Part shown: positions 5,671-6,787 of the stretch, in pieces
Position numbering within the stretch: position 1 is the stretch's first letter
How the letters are laid out: every line of letters starts with the position of its first letter
NCBI GenBank assembly: GCA_964464245.1
Contig: CAYXFH010000083.1
Coordinates: 1 to 6,787 of the forward strand
Length of the DNA stretch: 6,787 nucleotides
Direction: 5' to 3'
Source: JAPLHV01 sp964464245
GTDB taxonomy: Bacteria; Caldisericota; JANLFM01
Program-made: the position numbers and the translations under genes
Notes under the pieces: generated by a model
The model's input: the letters and a program-made list of their open reading frames with translations, nothing else
The model's database searches: none
Told to the model about the DNA's origin: nothing

Positions 5671-6787
5671 GAGTGCGGTTCCCTTTTCACATTCTCAAGG
5701 GCTGTACGACCAGCCGGGGTGGTGCGGTATCGCTGCTTTGGGCTGCGGGGTTTGTCGGGGAAAGTCATTTCAATCAACTTAGCTTCGATGAGCGGATTCA
5801 GCACTTGATCCCTAAACTTGGTCCTGTTGGTTCGTCCGACATTTGCCATCAATTCTTTGATACCACTATCAGACAAGCATGTGCGCAGTATTTCATCTTG
5901 GTCCCTGCTTGGTCCCTGCTTGGTCCCGGATGCATAGGCGACTTGGATAGTAGATTGGGGGAGCGGCTGGAACACAGCGTCGAAAAAACTACCGGCAGAA
6001 AACTCAGGTTCGGGGTAACCCTGATCCCTGGCTCCTTCGCGCATTCGCCGAATACCCGTACCTGCCTTCTCAATGTAGGCGATTCGGTGAAGTAGATCAG
6101 CGATCAGCGGGTTGCGGCGCACGCTTTTTTGACCCAGATCCTCCAGCAGCATCCCTTTAGGCAAGCCGCCGGGACTGGAAACCTCGATTCGATCCGTGTA
6201 GATCTCGACAAAAACATTAGCGCCTTCAATGAACCAGTCGCGGTGCATGACGGCATTCGTAATGGCTTCACGCAAAGGAGCCATCGGATATTCCGGAATC
6301 TCCTGGCGCTGGAGCTTCTCGATCCGGTAAGCCGTGCGGGTATTGCGCTCGATGAAACGCAAGCTGTCCTCGATGTCCGAAACGATGCCTCCAGCAAAAT
6401 CCTTGCGGTCCAGGATATGCACCTTGTCTATTCCCTTAGCCAGGAGACAGGTGATGTAAGCTTGATTGAAGAAGTGTCGAACGTTCCTGGCGAAGAAGAG
6501 AACTCCGGCATTGCGGAAAAGGAGCTTGGCGCCGGATCGCTCGGCGGCCTCGATGTTGACCAGGACGTCCTCAGTGCTGGGACGGCCGGTGATGCCGCTC
6601 AGCCGAAGCCAGGCATTGTATTTTTCCCGATCGAAGTCCTGAGGATATCGAAACTTCGGACAGAGAGAGGCATCGAAACGGATAACCCCTTCACTGCGGA
6701 ACAGATCCCGAATCTCATCGCGGCTAAGCTTCTGGGTGACGGCGCCTTGCCGCCAGAAATAACCGTCGCTGCACTGCACCGGCTTTG
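5667..6787 (-). CDS. AlbA_2/HATPase_c_4 ATP-binding accessory protein with C-terminal winged helix (5' partial)
   Basis: The frame is open to the window edge. The GTG at 6779 is probably an internal Val of KPVQCSDGYFWRQGA, which resembles the last strand of an AlbA_2 domain, so the true start lies beyond 6787. Counting from that codon, a central region (~45-165) leads into a GHKL-type ATPase (HATPase_c_4). Its N-box is EAITNAVMHRD (~172-182), then SPGGLP (~203-208) and EKAGTGIRRM (~238-247). A linker with short repeats follows (~284-296), then a winged-helix end (~297-360) with GRTNRTKFRDQVLNPLIEAKLIE. Proteins of this architecture are commonly found between type I restriction genes and are annotated as ATP-binding or transcriptional regulators; their exact role is unsettled. 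Its TGA overlaps the relic's ATG (ATGA). An 11-bp tandem repeat in the linker makes the frame potentially unstable. Confidence 0.85.
   Translation of the reverse strand, partial: KPVQCSDGYFWRQGAVTQKLSRDEIRDLFRSEGVIRFDASLCPKFRYPQDFDREKYNAWLRLSGITGRPSTEDVLVNIEAAERSGAKLLFRNAGVLFFARNVRHFFNQAYITCLLAKGIDKVHILDRKDFAGGIVSDIEDSLRFIERNTRTAYRIEKLQRQEIPEYPMAPLREAITNAVMHRDWFIEGANVFVEIYTDRIEVSSPGGLPKGMLLEDLGQKSVRRNPLIADLLHRIAYIEKAGTGIRRMREGARDQGYPEPEFSAGSFFDAVFQPLPQSTIQVAYASGTKQGPSRDQDEILRTCLSDSGIKELMANVGRTNRTKFRDQVLNPLIEAKLIEMTFPDKPRSPKQRYRTTPAGRTALENVKREPHS
5681..5685 (-). promoter_or_regulatory. Ribosome binding site of the HsdR relic
   Basis: AAGGG lies 10 nt before ATG 5670, within the final codons of the ATPase gene (in a different reading frame from the equivalent string at hsdR). 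It supports translational coupling at the ATGA junction. Confidence 0.55.
5897..5927 (-). repeat. 11-bp tandem repeat (2.8 copies) in the ATPase gene linker
   Basis: On the plus strand cttggtccctg occurs at 5897-5907 and 5908-5918, followed by cttggtccc at 5919-5927, with no mismatches. In the protein the unit is read in three successive frames as GTKQ-GPSR-DQ, so three units would make one 11-residue period. Because 11 is not a multiple of three, gain or loss of one unit would shift the frame ahead of the C-terminal winged helix. Confidence 0.88.

Overview
The window is a bacterial defence-island segment. Every credible gene lies on the minus strand, so the transcript reads from high to low coordinates. 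The genes are packed with 1-4 nt overlaps or gaps (ATGA, GTGA and TAATG junctions), no stretch over 300 bases lacks a gene, and I see no internal promoter or terminator. The taxon cannot be fixed. SD-type ribosome sites, ATG/GTG starts and type I restriction proteins show a bacterium of moderate to high GC, and the central part is visibly richer in A+T than the two ends.

In transcript order the genes are: (1) 6787-5667, the C-terminal part of an AlbA_2/HATPase/winged-helix accessory ATPase of the kind often found inside type I restriction operons, running off the window edge; (2) 5670-5347, a 107-aa relic made of the first ~81 residues of a type I HsdR plus an unrelated 26-aa tail; (3) 5350-3101, a 749-aa fusion of a DUF262 (GmrS-like) domain, an HNH/DUF1524-like region and a Schlafen-type AlbA_2 domain; (4) 3101-2910, an unrecognised 63-aa Cys-containing ORF; (5) 2905-2012, a DUF429 protein with a predicted RNase H-like fold; (6) 2015-201, the HsdR restriction/translocase subunit. 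HsdR carries an in-frame array of three 48-bp hairpin units and then meets an in-frame amber codon inside the array. Its reading frame continues past the stop to the window edge as a recognisable but drifting HsdR segment.

The architecture suggests an original order of ATPase then hsdR. A cassette of roughly 3.4-3.7 kb (DUF262-HNH-AlbA_2, small ORF, DUF429) was then spliced in between them, leaving a 244-bp direct repeat of the hsdR 5' end on both sides. The two copies are about 85% identical by my hand alignment, mostly through silent changes, which points to recombination between two related restriction islands rather than a fresh duplication.

Functionally, the cassette looks like a candidate nucleic-acid-targeting defence module, type IV-like by its DUF262/HNH content, riding in a type I restriction operon. 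The type I HsdR is probably inactive here, because the nuclease and first RecA-like lobe are kept while most of the second lobe and the HsdM-contact end are cut off. No hsdM or hsdS is present in the window.
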